Shown piece by piece: positions 7,815 through 16,615 of a DNA stretch of 64,000 bases. Numbering within the stretch: position 1 is the stretch's first letter; every line of letters begins with the position of its first letter. Origin of the DNA: UBA11740 sp049273695 (lineage in GTDB: Bacteria > Acidobacteriota > Blastocatellia > Pyrinomonadales > Pyrinomonadaceae). The position numbers were made by a program, and so were the translations under genes. Below the pieces are notes generated by a model, which had not been told where the DNA came from, searched no databases, and saw nothing but the letters and a program-made list of their open reading frames with translations. Location: contig JBASRE010000051.1 in assembly GCA_049273695.1 (NCBI GenBank), positions 1 through 64,000 on the forward strand, written 5' to 3'.

Positions 7815-9245
7815 CTACCGGAGGCCAAAAAAGCGCTTGATCGAATTGAGGAGGCCGGCAGATTCGGCTTTGGCCACCGCGGCACCCTGTTGAGAACTCG
7901 CCTCCAGGCCGGCCCTTCGTTCAGCGATCGTCCAGCTAATGGACTCAGCCAGGTCGGGGTTTGTTTCGAAAAGGTGCTTCATCGCGTCGTGGCCGATTTC
8001 AAGAACTTCGGTTTCTTCGAGCGCGACGACGTTGGCGGTTCTCGGCTCGCCGGTGAAGAGCGCCATTTCGCCGAAGAATGCACCTTCGCTCAGGACGGCC
8101 ACAGGCCTCTGCTGGCCGCCGTCAGATATTTGCACCTGCACTCGGCCGCTATGAACTACGAACATTGAAGCTCCCTGGTCTCCGGCGCGGATGACGAGTT
8201 CGCCAGGCGCAAAAATGTGTCGCACGGCGCCTCCCGCGAGTTTCTCAGTCTCTTCATTTGAGAGCGGTGCGAAGATATCGACGGCCGAGAGTCGCTCAAT
8301 AACTTCTTTCTGTGGCCCGGTAGCCAGCGGCATCGGACCCTTTCGTTCGAGGTGCAGCGTGCGCGTCGGAAAGGCGAAGGTTAGGTTGGCGCGACGCAGT
8401 GCGTACCAGATCAATTGCCGGAGAAGGGCGTCAGTGTCGTTATACTTCGCGTAATCTTCCAGCCAGTATTTGACTTCCCATTCGATCGCGCTGTCGCCGA
8501 GATTCTTGATACGCACGATCGGAGTGATCTTTGGCGAAACGTTCTCAGCTTCACGAATCGCTTCGCGCACAATGTGAATGGTCTTCGCCGGCGAATCGGT
8601 GTAGAGCGTTCCAAAGAAAACAAGGCGCGCGTTCAGGTTTTCACGCGGGCAAACTTCAATCGACTCTTTGGCCGCGCTGCTGTTGCTCACCAGGACAATA
8701 TGATTTTGGAAAGTTCGAATCTTTATGGCGCGCCAGGTGATGCCTTCAACTACGCCTGTCAGCTGTTGCTGGCCAAGGACGACTACATCACCGACTTGAA
8801 AGGGACGATCGGCGTGAAGGGAAATACCCGCGAAGAAGTTGCCCAGCGTATCTTGCAGCGCGAGACCGATGATGACGCCGAAGATCGCGGAGGTGGTAAA
8901 GAGCGCTCCCAGGTTAACTTCCTGGTACAACTTGCTGAAAATGACAATGAAGAGGATGACGAACGCGACCAGGGTGAAGATATTACGGACGAGAGTCGGC
9001 GCCTCATAACCCTGCCGGAGGCGGAAAGCGAAGTCGAACAGCAGCGCGTTAATGACGCGAATGCTCGCGTAGCCGAGGCCGGAGAGAAGCACCAGCCACG
9101 GAATCCTCCACCAACCCTCAAAGGAAGGCTGGTCCTCGATGTGGTTCCCGAAGAACTTCCAGAATAAGAATGTGGCGAGACCAAAAACTGCGGTCACAAC
9201 CAGGTAAAGAAGGATGTCGCTTTTCTTGCGCTTACTGGCTGCCAT
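7815..9245 (-). CDS. MscS-type mechanosensitive channel with C-terminal cyclic-nucleotide-binding domain
   Basis: The 476-residue product has four predicted membrane segments (~10-30, ~48-70, ~85-105, ~112-135). The last is the pore helix with small residues leading into the conserved-type QDTLGNFFAGI. The MscS beta and alpha/beta cytoplasmic domain follows (~140-305). Residues ~335-460 are a cNMP-binding domain with the phosphate-binding cassette FFGEMALFTGEPRTANV, which contains the Gly-Glu and Arg-Thr of cAMP-binding members. This matches the bCNG/MscS-CNBD group, where nucleotide binding is thought to gate or replace tension gating. It is in the inner membrane with the CNBD in the cytoplasm. 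It lies 99 bp downstream of the Nramp-like gene on the same strand and may be co-transcribed. Confidence 0.93.
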   Translation of the reverse strand: MAASKRKKSDILLYLVVTAVFGLATFLFWKFFGNHIEDQPSFEGWWRIPWLVLLSGLGYASIRVINALLFDFAFRLRQGYEAPTLVRNIFTLVAFVILFIVIFSKLYQEVNLGALFTTSAIFGVIIGLALQDTLGNFFAGISLHADRPFQVGDVVVLGQQQLTGVVEGITWRAIKIRTFQNHIVLVSNSSAAKESIEVCPRENLNARLVFFGTLYTDSPAKTIHIVREAIREAENVSPKITPIVRIKNLGDSAIEWEVKYWLEDYAKYNDTDALLRQLIWYALRRANLTFAFPTRTLHLERKGPMPLATGPQKEVIERLSAVDIFAPLSNEETEKLAGGAVRHIFAPGELVIRAGDQGASMFVVHSGRVQVQISDGGQQRPVAVLSEGAFFGEMALFTGEPRTANVVALEETEVLEIGHDAMKHLFETNPDLAESISWTIAERRAGLEASSQQGAAVAKAESAGLLNSIKRFFGLR

Positions 9246-9344
9246 GAAGGTGCTAGGTCGTAGCGAATGTGCGATGGAGCGAGTGTACTTTTACCATCAA
9301 ATCAATGAGTTGGCGAGAGGATAAGTCTAATGTTCCGGCCGTTA

Positions 9345-10658
9345 TCAGCTTAACCAGCGGAAGATTGTGATGCCAATCAGAAGTAACGACGAAGCGGAAA
9401 CGATCAGAGCGGTGGCCCAGGCGCCGACGTTGTACAGAGGGCGATTGACGTAGCTCCCCATTAGTTCGCGGTCATTGGCCAGGCGCAGGATCGCGAAAAG
9501 GATCACGGGCAGCAGCACCCCATTGATAACCTGGGTCAGCAGGAGCACGGAAATGATCGGCAACCCCGGCATCATTGCGATGAGCGCGCCGAGAGCGACC
9601 AGGAATGTAAATATACCAAGAAAGATTGGCGCCTCTCGGAAACTGTTCGAGAGGCCTTTCTCAAAACCGAACGCTTCGGTGATCGAATACGCGGTGGCCA
9701 GGGGAACAACTCCGGCCGCCAGCATTGACGCTCCGAACAATCCAATTCCAAACAAGAGTTCGGCATAGGCGCCCGCGAAAGGGCGTAGCGCGCGTGCCGC
9801 TTGTGCGGCTGAGTCAACATGTTCACCGCGCACGTGCAGCGTCGCCGCAGTCGAAACCACGATGAAAAAGACGATCAGAATCGCGAAAATTGTTCCGCCC
9901 CAGACGTCAGCTTTCGTCAGCGCATAGCTCTCTGGCCGCACGCGTTTCTCAACCACTGAAGATTGAATGAAAACCTGCATGTAAGGCGAAATGGTAGTCC
10001 CGATGATCGCGACCAGCGTGAACAAATAAAGCGGCGTAACCTCAATTGACGGACGCACCATTTCGCGGGCGACAGTGCCCCAGGGCGGGCGCGCGAGAAA
10101 GGCCGACACGACGTAACCGAGGAAGACAAGCGTCATCGCGAGAAAGACCCGCTCGACGCGCTGATAGTTTCCGCGCACGACCAGCCACCAAATCACAATT
10201 GCCGCGATCGGAACCGAGATGAATCGCGCCACGCCAAACAGTTCCATCGCCGCCGCGATGCCAACGAACTCTGAAACCGTGACGCCGCCGTTTGCGATCA
10301 AGAGCGCGAGCATTACCAAAGCCGTCCAGCGCACGCCAAAGCGTTCGCGGATCAAATCGGCGAGACCTTTTCCCGTGACAGCGCCCATGCGCGCGCACAT
10401 TTCCTGAACCATTCCGAGGCTTATGGTCAGCGGAATGAGAAGCCAGAGAAGCTTGTAACCGTGATCTGCGCCGACTGACGCAAAGGTCGCAATCCCGCCG
10501 GCGTCATTGCCGGCGTTTGCGGTGATGAGCCCTGGGCCGAGAACTGAAAGATACAGAAACAGCCGTGGCCGGCGGGCCACCGTGCGCCGCACACCCTGAG
10601 CGCCACGCCGCAGGATGCCGCGACCTGCACCTCGCACGTTGGTTGGTAGTTCTGGCAC
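9345..10658 (-). CDS. divergent Nramp-family metal transporter (NRMT-like)
   Basis: Membrane transporter of 437 residues with about 11 hydrophobic segments and Nramp-type order. TM1 carries GPGLITANAGNDAGG in place of the usual DPGN metal site, and TM6 carries TTISPYMQVF in place of MPH. The Asp, Asn and Met ligands that select Mn2+/Fe2+ are therefore not all conserved. Related Nramp proteins with altered sites have been shown to carry Mg2+ (the NRMT group), which would suit its upstream neighbour, a soluble MgtE-type Mg sensor protein. The start is GTG at 10658, with GAGGA about 8 bases upstream. Membrane topology and family are secure; the Mg2+ substrate is inferred. Confidence 0.85.
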   Translation of the reverse strand: MPELPTNVRGAGRGILRRGAQGVRRTVARRPRLFLYLSVLGPGLITANAGNDAGGIATFASVGADHGYKLLWLLIPLTISLGMVQEMCARMGAVTGKGLADLIRERFGVRWTALVMLALLIANGGVTVSEFVGIAAAMELFGVARFISVPIAAIVIWWLVVRGNYQRVERVFLAMTLVFLGYVVSAFLARPPWGTVAREMVRPSIEVTPLYLFTLVAIIGTTISPYMQVFIQSSVVEKRVRPESYALTKADVWGGTIFAILIVFFIVVSTAATLHVRGEHVDSAAQAARALRPFAGAYAELLFGIGLFGASMLAAGVVPLATAYSITEAFGFEKGLSNSFREAPIFLGIFTFLVALGALIAMMPGLPIISVLLLTQVINGVLLPVILFAILRLANDRELMGSYVNRPLYNVGAWATALIVSASSLLLIGITIFRWLS

Positions 10659-10756
10659 TCGGAGGGTCCTCGGTCATTTGGTTGATTTCTGTTCGCAAGG
10701 TTTCAACTGTTCACCCACCCGCTTCCGCAGGTGGTTCCGACTAGCAGCGGTCCTGA

Positions 10757-11995
10757 CTAGCCCAGCAATCGCGGCACGCGTTCGCGCCAGTCGCGCGGCA
10801 ACAGATGCTCAATCGCGTCGTCGACGGTGACAATGCCCAGTATGTCGCCGGCTTCGTCCAGCACCGGCAGCGCCAGCAGATTATATTCGGCAATTTTGTG
10901 CGCGACCTCATCAGCATTGTCATCAGGATGTGCCACCTGCAAATCTGATCTCATGACTTGCTCGAGCGGCGCCGACGTTCTCGCCAGTATTAAACTTCGC
11001 AGCGCGATCACCCCGACCAATTTCCATGACTCTTCGTGCTCGACGACGTACAGGTAATAGATCATGTTGGGCGTCTCAGCCATTCCGCGCAGCCGCGCGA
11101 GTGCTTCGCCCACCGTTAAATCGCGCGGCAAAGTAACGAACTCAGTCGTCATCAACCCGCCGGCCGTGTCGTCTTCGTAAGGCAACAGTTCGGCGACTTC
11201 AGACTGTTCTTCGTCGTCCATGCGGTGCAGGAGATCTTCCGCTTTTTCTTCCGGCAAATCGCCCAAAACGTCCGCCGCTTCGTCGGGCGACATGTGCTCC
11301 AGAATGTCGGCCGCGCGCTCTTCGTCCATATCGCCGATGATTTGCGCCTGGCGTTCGGCGGCCATTTCTTCGAGGGTCTCGGCGGCCGTTTCGTCATCGA
11401 GCGATTCGACGATTTCCGCGCCTTGTTGATACGAGAACGCTGCCGCGAGCCGCGCAATCTCCACCGGATGCAGGCGCAATAATTTGCCGCGCGAAGATTT
11501 CAGCTGAACAGTCGCGGCGTCAGTGGCGAGATAGCCCACGTCGGCCCAGTCGATGACTTCAACCGGGTTTCCGCGACGCATGAACGAGGGAGCGAGCCGC
11601 CGCCAGAGTCCGGCGAGACTTACGTCGGCGCCTGTCACGCGCCACTCGTTCGCAGCCGGAATGATTTGCACGTCGTTTACGCGCACGACTCGCTTGCCGT
11701 CAACGTCGATCAATTGTTTGTCCAACACGTCGCGCGCCAGCAGCACTTCGCCTTCGCGTCGCATGAACGGGCGCAGATCAAGAATGTCGGAATCGAGCTT
11801 TACGCCATGCTCGCCGAAGTCCGAAATGCGCCAACGCGAAAGAAAGAAGTCGCGCCGGCGATAGCGCGCGACGAAGCCTGCAACCGGTGGATGGTCGTCC
11901 TGGCCGAGACGCACGATGACGTCCTTGAGCGTGGCGACACGCTCGCCTTCGAGGTCGAGGATAGGTCGGCCCAGGACTTGCGACAGATAAAGCAT
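10757..11995 (-). CDS. PRC-barrel / MgtE-N / CBS protein without a membrane pore
   Basis: This 412-residue soluble protein contains two PRC-barrel-like halves (~1-75 and ~80-165), an MgtE N-domain of repeated acidic helices (~190-285, for example LEEMAAERQAQIIGDMDEE) and a pair of CBS domains (~290-412). In MgtE channels the N and CBS domains bind Mg2+ and close the pore. Here the channel's transmembrane domain is absent, and an Nramp-like transporter follows 98 bp downstream on the same strand. The likely role is a Mg2+-sensing cytoplasmic regulator of that transporter. I prefer the ATG at 11995 (MLYLSQVLG); a GTG at 12007 is also in frame. Neither has a clear ribosome site. Confidence 0.88.
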   Translation of the reverse strand: MLYLSQVLGRPILDLEGERVATLKDVIVRLGQDDHPPVAGFVARYRRRDFFLSRWRISDFGEHGVKLDSDILDLRPFMRREGEVLLARDVLDKQLIDVDGKRVVRVNDVQIIPAANEWRVTGADVSLAGLWRRLAPSFMRRGNPVEVIDWADVGYLATDAATVQLKSSRGKLLRLHPVEIARLAAAFSYQQGAEIVESLDDETAAETLEEMAAERQAQIIGDMDEERAADILEHMSPDEAADVLGDLPEEKAEDLLHRMDDEEQSEVAELLPYEDDTAGGLMTTEFVTLPRDLTVGEALARLRGMAETPNMIYYLYVVEHEESWKLVGVIALRSLILARTSAPLEQVMRSDLQVAHPDDNADEVAHKIAEYNLLALPVLDEAGDILGIVTVDDAIEHLLPRDWRERVPRLLG

Positions 11996-12056
11996 TGATT
12001 GATTCACGCTGCCGCGTGACGCGTGATGATAACACGCGTCGGCCGCAGTAAGATCG

Positions 12057-12164
12057 AACCACAGAGGACACAGAGCAAGACAAAACAGCTAAGAGCTAAG
12101 AGCTAAGAGCTAAGAGCTAAGAGTAGGAGCTAAGAGCGCCGTTCTTCTCTTGTCCTCGGTGGTT
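12057..12164. repeat. foldback element with internal heptanucleotide array
   Basis: AACCACAGAGGACA (12057-12070) and TGTCCTCGGTGGTT (12151-12164) are inverted 14-base arms with one mismatch. Between them lies a tandem array of GCTAAGA: five perfect copies at 12088-12122 and one more at 12129-12135. It occupies the gap between the MgtE-like and TonB-C genes, and no coding potential is seen. Confidence 0.75.
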
Positions 12165-12167
12165 AAT

Positions 12168-13079
12168 TCATTGCTGAGGTGGTTTGCGGAAGTTGTAACG
12201 CAACAGCACGCGCATTGGAATTGCGACACCGTCACGCATTGCAGGGAAAAAATCTAACTGCTTGACTGTGTTGATTACCGATTCATCCAGTCCGTAACCT
12301 GCCCAACGTGCGATTTCGATCTGGCCCACCTTGCCTTTGGCGTCGATGTCCACAAGGACATCAACTGTGGCTTCCACCTGATCGTGTGCGGCCGCGTCGG
12401 GATAGGCCGGTTTAGGGCGGCGAAAAGGGCGGGGCGCGCGAACACCGCTGGTGGCTTCGGCATCCGGCATTAATTCGATAACGGGAGCGCTCCGGTCGAT
12501 TGCGGTCGCGCGCAAAGTGCGTTCTTCCTCAGCAATTCGTCGAATTGTGCTCTCATATCGCTCGCGCGTCGTAACCGCGGACAGCGCGTTCAGCAGAGTC
12601 CGCTCGGCTTCAATCGCCGTGGGTCGGCGAACCTCCTGGCGTTCCCAGAAAACCAGTTTGCCCGTGCGTGCGCTGACCAGGAAAAGGGAAGCGAATGACT
12701 CAAAGTAGACAGGAGAAGCCGAAGGCGATCGACGCAGAGTTTCCGCGTTGCCGGTGATGAAGAAGTCGCAACCGATGGCCGAGGCCAGGTTGCGAGCCTC
12801 TTCGAGAGTCATGTTGAGTGAGCCGTCGTAGCCGACGCCGTTCGCGGCAGCTTGCGTCTGATCCGAATCGATAATAGCGAAGTCAGCGCTGTCGTTTGAG
12901 GTCTTTATTAGTTGCTCGATTTGTCGTGCTACCAGTTTGGCCGTCGCGGAGTCTCCGAAGCGAATAACCGCGACGCGCGTTGGGCGACTCTGACCCAGCG
13001 CGGGCTCAACCAACACAATGGGTAAAGCCGCGAGAAGTAAAAAGACAATCCGGAGTTTGGAAATAACTGGCAGAGTCAC
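12168..13079 (-). CDS. secreted or anchored protein with C-terminal TonB-like domain
   Basis: The 303-residue product opens with a signal peptide or anchor (hydrophobic ~10-29, then GQSRP). Residues ~30-185 resemble the FlgO/CsgG-like 'periplasmic nucleotide-fold' type, with VAVIRFGDSATA at the start and strands such as DFFITGNAE. The last ~85 residues are a TonB C-terminal-type domain: KPAYPDAA, TVDVLVDIDAKGKV, LDESVINTVKQLDFFPAM, MRVLLRYNF. The Pro-rich spacer and cytoplasmic-membrane helix of true TonB are not evident, so energy transduction is unproven. It lies just downstream of TonB receptor 1 on the same strand. The start is GTG at 13079, with a weak ribosome site. Function is inferred from domain type only. 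Confidence 0.7.
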   Translation of the reverse strand: MTLPVISKLRIVFLLLAALPIVLVEPALGQSRPTRVAVIRFGDSATAKLVARQIEQLIKTSNDSADFAIIDSDQTQAAANGVGYDGSLNMTLEEARNLASAIGCDFFITGNAETLRRSPSASPVYFESFASLFLVSARTGKLVFWERQEVRRPTAIEAERTLLNALSAVTTRERYESTIRRIAEEERTLRATAIDRSAPVIELMPDAEATSGVRAPRPFRRPKPAYPDAAAHDQVEATVDVLVDIDAKGKVGQIEIARWAGYGLDESVINTVKQLDFFPAMRDGVAIPMRVLLRYNFRKPPQQ

Positions 13080-13157
13080 ACACGAAATCTATCTGTTGAG
13101 ATGCTGTGGCGGCAACTCGCGTCAGGCGGCGAGCAGATTGAGACTGTGTAAAGAAAG

Positions 13158-13185
13158 AAGGCGCCGCACGAAAGTACAGCGCCTT
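13158..13185 (-). terminator. terminator of TonB receptor 1
   Basis: AAGGCGC and GCGCCTT pair around a 14-base loop. Reading on the minus strand, the stem is followed by TTCTTTCTTT. It lies 22 bp past the receptor stop codon. The stem is also T-tailed on the plus strand (TTTTTCT), so it could work both ways. Confidence 0.65.
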
Positions 13186-13207
13186 TTTCTGTCCCGGGTG
13201 TCGAGAT

Positions 13208-16200
13208 TTAGAAGACGAATCTCGCTCCTAGTTGAACGGTGAAGGGCCGGCCGACCGGTGGACCAAAGCCGGGCCCGTATAACGAAACCGGTTGAAGGAA
13301 CGCGCCTGCTGCGGTGGCTGGACTTAACGCCAAACGCGAAGCGAACGAAAGGTTTTCTACGTTGAACAAATTGTAGAAATCCGCGTAGGCGCTGACTTTG
13401 AACCGCTCACCAAATTTGAAAGTCTTAGTAGCCCGCAGGTCCACGTTGAAGAAGCGACCGCTGCCTTCGTCGATGATGTTTCCGGCCGTATCGGTGATTA
13501 AGCCGCTACGTAAGCCGTTAACATCCGCCTGGGTGCAGCCTCTTGGGTTCAAAGTTCTTATTGCCGCAGAGTTGCCGCGCACGGCAAACACCGCCCGCGG
13601 ATCAACTCCAGCGCACAGCCGATCATTGGTCGCCAGACCGTCGCCATCGATGTCCAGGCCAGTGTTGGCCGAGAACGGCCGCGCGGTGGCGAACTGCAGA
13701 ATCGGCGCCAGCTGGAAGTCCCACGGGAAATTAAAGACTCCGCTCATCACGATGCGGTGGCGTTCATCCAGGCGCGTCGGACCAAACTCTTCCGGCTTAA
13801 ATTGATTGTCAGGAGTCGTGGCAATGCCGTTGCCGCTATATGAAGCGACCGGCTGACCGCCCCACGATCTCGAACTGGCGAGAATGTAGCTTCCCGTGAA
13901 CAGGTGCTTGCGCGTCCGCCATCTGAGCGTCGTGGTCCAGCTATCGAATAATGATCGATTCGTGGTTCCGATCATGTTGATTTGCTCAATGCGATTGGCC
14001 GGCAGGCCGGCAGCCACGAAAGAGGCATCGAGCAAGCGGCTATTGACGCCGCGCACGCAGAGTGGCGATGCCGGGTTAGAACCAGGAAAAGCCGCATTGC
14101 AAATCTGCTCAATGCGCGGGTTGATTACCTGAACGCGTGGTTCATGGATGCCGAGCGTGTGGACAAAGTCGCTCGACAGAGTGACGCGATCGCTAAGCTT
14201 AGTTTCAAAGCCGAGCGAGAACTTCTGAACGTAAGGTTCTGAAGAGTCCGGATCGTTGATGCGTCCGAAACCACCAACCGCGAGGTCCGAAATCGAGAAG
14301 CCGGGGGGCGGCGTAGGCAACGGATCTACTCCGAATCGGAACGTCGGCAACTGTCCGACGCCGACGCTCGAGTTTGTCAGGCTCAGGATCGTTTGATAGA
14401 GCACTGGGTTGGTCTGCGTCAGCGAGAACAACGTTAGGTTCTGAAATAGTTGATCGTAGAAGATGCCGTAGCCGCCACGAATTACTGTGCTGCCCGCGCC
14501 AGTTGGATCCCAGGCAAACCCGACGCGCGGTTGAAACTCAGTCCAGCTCGGCGTCGTGCGACTTAACTTATCGGCGTCGCCCGTGATGGCGCGCGCGAGC
14601 GGATGGTTTAGTTGCTGGAGAACCTGAATCGTGCGGTTGTTGGTTTGATCGGGCAGGTTTCCAATGTTCGCATCCCAGCGCAGTCCAAGATTCAGCGTCA
14701 GCCTCGGCGTGACTTTCCAGTCGTCCTGCACATAGAACGCCAGTTGATGGATCTTCTGGTCGTGAGTGCCCTCGCCGTCTGAGAAGCTGATGTTCTGCAC
14801 CGCGCCCGGAGTGGCGAATCCCTGCGGATACAAACCGTTCGTGTTGTTCTGGATCGTCAGTGGCGAGTCGAACCAGGCTATCGTGTAACCCTTCGAGCCG
14901 AAGAAGAAGAACCCGCCCAGCTCAGTGTGGATATAGTTCGTCCCGAACTTCCAACTGTGATTTCCCGCCTGCCACGAGAAGTCATCGCGAAACTGAAATT
15001 TTCGTTCCAGGGTGGCCTGCGGAACGTTCGTGTTAGCGCCGATCGTGATGCCGCCAGGAAACTGCAGTTGCGGATTAGTCGTAACGCCGAGGATGGCGTT
15101 GTTGAAATCCTGAAAGTGAAACGAAAACGAATTGACTTTCGTGGTGCCGATGGTCGCAGTGTGATTGGCCACGAAACTGTAGAGCTTGTTGTTGTCCGTG
15201 TTTCCGCCCGTGAGATCGGTAGTCGCCGGATTCGCCACCTGATCATTAGGAGAATCGTTCTTCTGGTATGAAAACCGGTAGAACATTCTTTGGTTGCTGG
15301 TGAGATTATGATCGACCTTCGCGGTCAGCAACGTATCGTTGTACGGTGTCGGAATCTCAGACACGAACGAATTACCTGGAATGGCCGGAATTTGTAATGC
15401 GGCAGCGGCGCTCACCGGTACGTTCTGACGCTCACGAAAACGCTCGAGCGCGAAAAAGAAGAACAGCTTGTCACGCTTGATTGGTCCGCCGAGCGAGCCA
15501 CCGATTTCCTGCCGGCTAAACGTTGGTTTAGTAAACGCGGGACTCGCTGCCTGTCGCTGCTTCTCGAAGAAGTCGAGGGCCCGCAGCGACTCATCGCGAA
15601 AATTGGCGAAGAAGGAACCATGGAAGTCGTTTCCACCCGACTTCGTTATGACATTGACGACGCCGCCAACGGCTCGGCCCTGTTCCGCAGTCCAGCGATG
15701 CTGCAGGACCTGGAACTCCTGAATCGATTCGTAAGAAAAGTTTTGCAGCAGACTGCCGACGACGTTGTCTTTGTTGTCGCCGCCATCGACGTTGACGTCA
15801 ACCTGCCGCCCGTCACCACCATTGAAGGCTACGTTGCCGACGCGGGTCTTGGTCGGATCGAAGTTACCCACGGGTCGCGCCTCGGGCATGATCACCGACA
15901 GCGCGGCGAAGGTTCTATTCAAGAGCGGCAGATTCTCGACCTGGGTAGGAGTGACCACTCCCCCGAGATCCGATTTAGTGGTCTCGATCTGGAGCAAGTC
16001 GCTCGTGACATCCACCACCTCGGTAATTTGCCCCGGCTTCATATCAAAGTTTAGAGTTTGTGTCGCGCCGACGTTCAACTCGCGTCCTTTCACCATCGCC
16101 TTACTGAAATTAGCTGCCTCTACAGTGATGTCGTAAGAACCTGGCTGAAGCTCAGCAATCGTGTAAACGCCCTCATCGTTGGATTGAGCACTGCGCGTTT

Positions 16201-16378
16201 GGCCGGTGCCGGTATGGCGCGCGGTTACCGTAGCGTTTGCCACGGCGGCGCCATTTTGATCCAGGACGCGGCCGGTTATGTTACCTGTGGTAACTTGTGC
16301 GGAAGCTGCGCTGGCGAAGAACAGAACCGTGAAGACAACCGCCGCAAAACCAAAAACAAATCGACGAAAGTTGTTCAT
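13208..16378 (-). CDS. TonB-dependent outer-membrane receptor with carboxypeptidase-regulatory N-domain (receptor 1)
   Basis: Outer-membrane beta-barrel importer of 1056 residues. Order: signal peptide (~1-27, ending SASAQ), carboxypeptidase-regulatory-like Ig fold (~32-115, GNITGRVLDQNGAAVANATV), plug domain (~125-260, including the GGVVNVITKSGGN element), then a 22-strand-type barrel ending in an aromatic terminal residue (QLGARFVF). This Oar/SusC-like architecture is expanded in Acidobacteriota and usually imports polymer fragments or other large ligands; the substrate cannot be read from sequence. The start has GGAGG close upstream. A sigma-54-like site lies about 90 bp upstream and a terminator follows the gene. 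Confidence 0.95.
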   Translation of the reverse strand: MNNFRRFVFGFAAVVFTVLFFASAASAQVTTGNITGRVLDQNGAAVANATVTARHTGTGQTRSAQSNDEGVYTIAELQPGSYDITVEAANFSKAMVKGRELNVGATQTLNFDMKPGQITEVVDVTSDLLQIETTKSDLGGVVTPTQVENLPLLNRTFAALSVIMPEARPVGNFDPTKTRVGNVAFNGGDGRQVDVNVDGGDNKDNVVGSLLQNFSYESIQEFQVLQHRWTAEQGRAVGGVVNVITKSGGNDFHGSFFANFRDESLRALDFFEKQRQAASPAFTKPTFSRQEIGGSLGGPIKRDKLFFFFALERFRERQNVPVSAAAALQIPAIPGNSFVSEIPTPYNDTLLTAKVDHNLTSNQRMFYRFSYQKNDSPNDQVANPATTDLTGGNTDNNKLYSFVANHTATIGTTKVNSFSFHFQDFNNAILGVTTNPQLQFPGGITIGANTNVPQATLERKFQFRDDFSWQAGNHSWKFGTNYIHTELGGFFFFGSKGYTIAWFDSPLTIQNNTNGLYPQGFATPGAVQNISFSDGEGTHDQKIHQLAFYVQDDWKVTPRLTLNLGLRWDANIGNLPDQTNNRTIQVLQQLNHPLARAITGDADKLSRTTPSWTEFQPRVGFAWDPTGAGSTVIRGGYGIFYDQLFQNLTLFSLTQTNPVLYQTILSLTNSSVGVGQLPTFRFGVDPLPTPPPGFSISDLAVGGFGRINDPDSSEPYVQKFSLGFETKLSDRVTLSSDFVHTLGIHEPRVQVINPRIEQICNAAFPGSNPASPLCVRGVNSRLLDASFVAAGLPANRIEQINMIGTTNRSLFDSWTTTLRWRTRKHLFTGSYILASSRSWGGQPVASYSGNGIATTPDNQFKPEEFGPTRLDERHRIVMSGVFNFPWDFQLAPILQFATARPFSANTGLDIDGDGLATNDRLCAGVDPRAVFAVRGNSAAIRTLNPRGCTQADVNGLRSGLITDTAGNIIDEGSGRFFNVDLRATKTFKFGERFKVSAYADFYNLFNVENLSFASRLALSPATAAGAFLQPVSLYGPGFGPPVGRPFTVQLGARFVF

Positions 16379-16468
16379 GACCTACCTCCTTCAGGGTATG
16401 GATAGGGAAGACTCGTAGGGTGTGGCGCTATCTATCATAGGGCCTATGTGAACGGTTGTGATTTGTGA

Positions 16469-16484
16469 CGCAATGGACATGCCT
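16469..16484 (-). promoter_or_regulatory. sigma-54-type -24/-12 promoter of TonB receptor 1
   Basis: On the minus strand the sequence AGGCATGTCCATTGCG has GG and GC with the exact 12-base register of the consensus TGGCACG-N4-TTGCW. Differences are A for T at position 1, T for C at position 6 and G for W at the end. The predicted start is about 16459, leaving an ~80-base leader before the ATG at 16378. The matching site upstream of receptor 2 supports it. Confidence 0.55.
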
Positions 16485-16615
16485 TCGCGACCCATAGTTG
16501 AAAGGTCAAAGAATCTAAATACTTCGTCGTCGGTTAGGCGGGAGGTTCTTGAATAATCACGTCCGAAAAATTGGTTTTATCCAGAATTCGAAGACAGGGC
16601 CGCGTGGGCGGTTAG

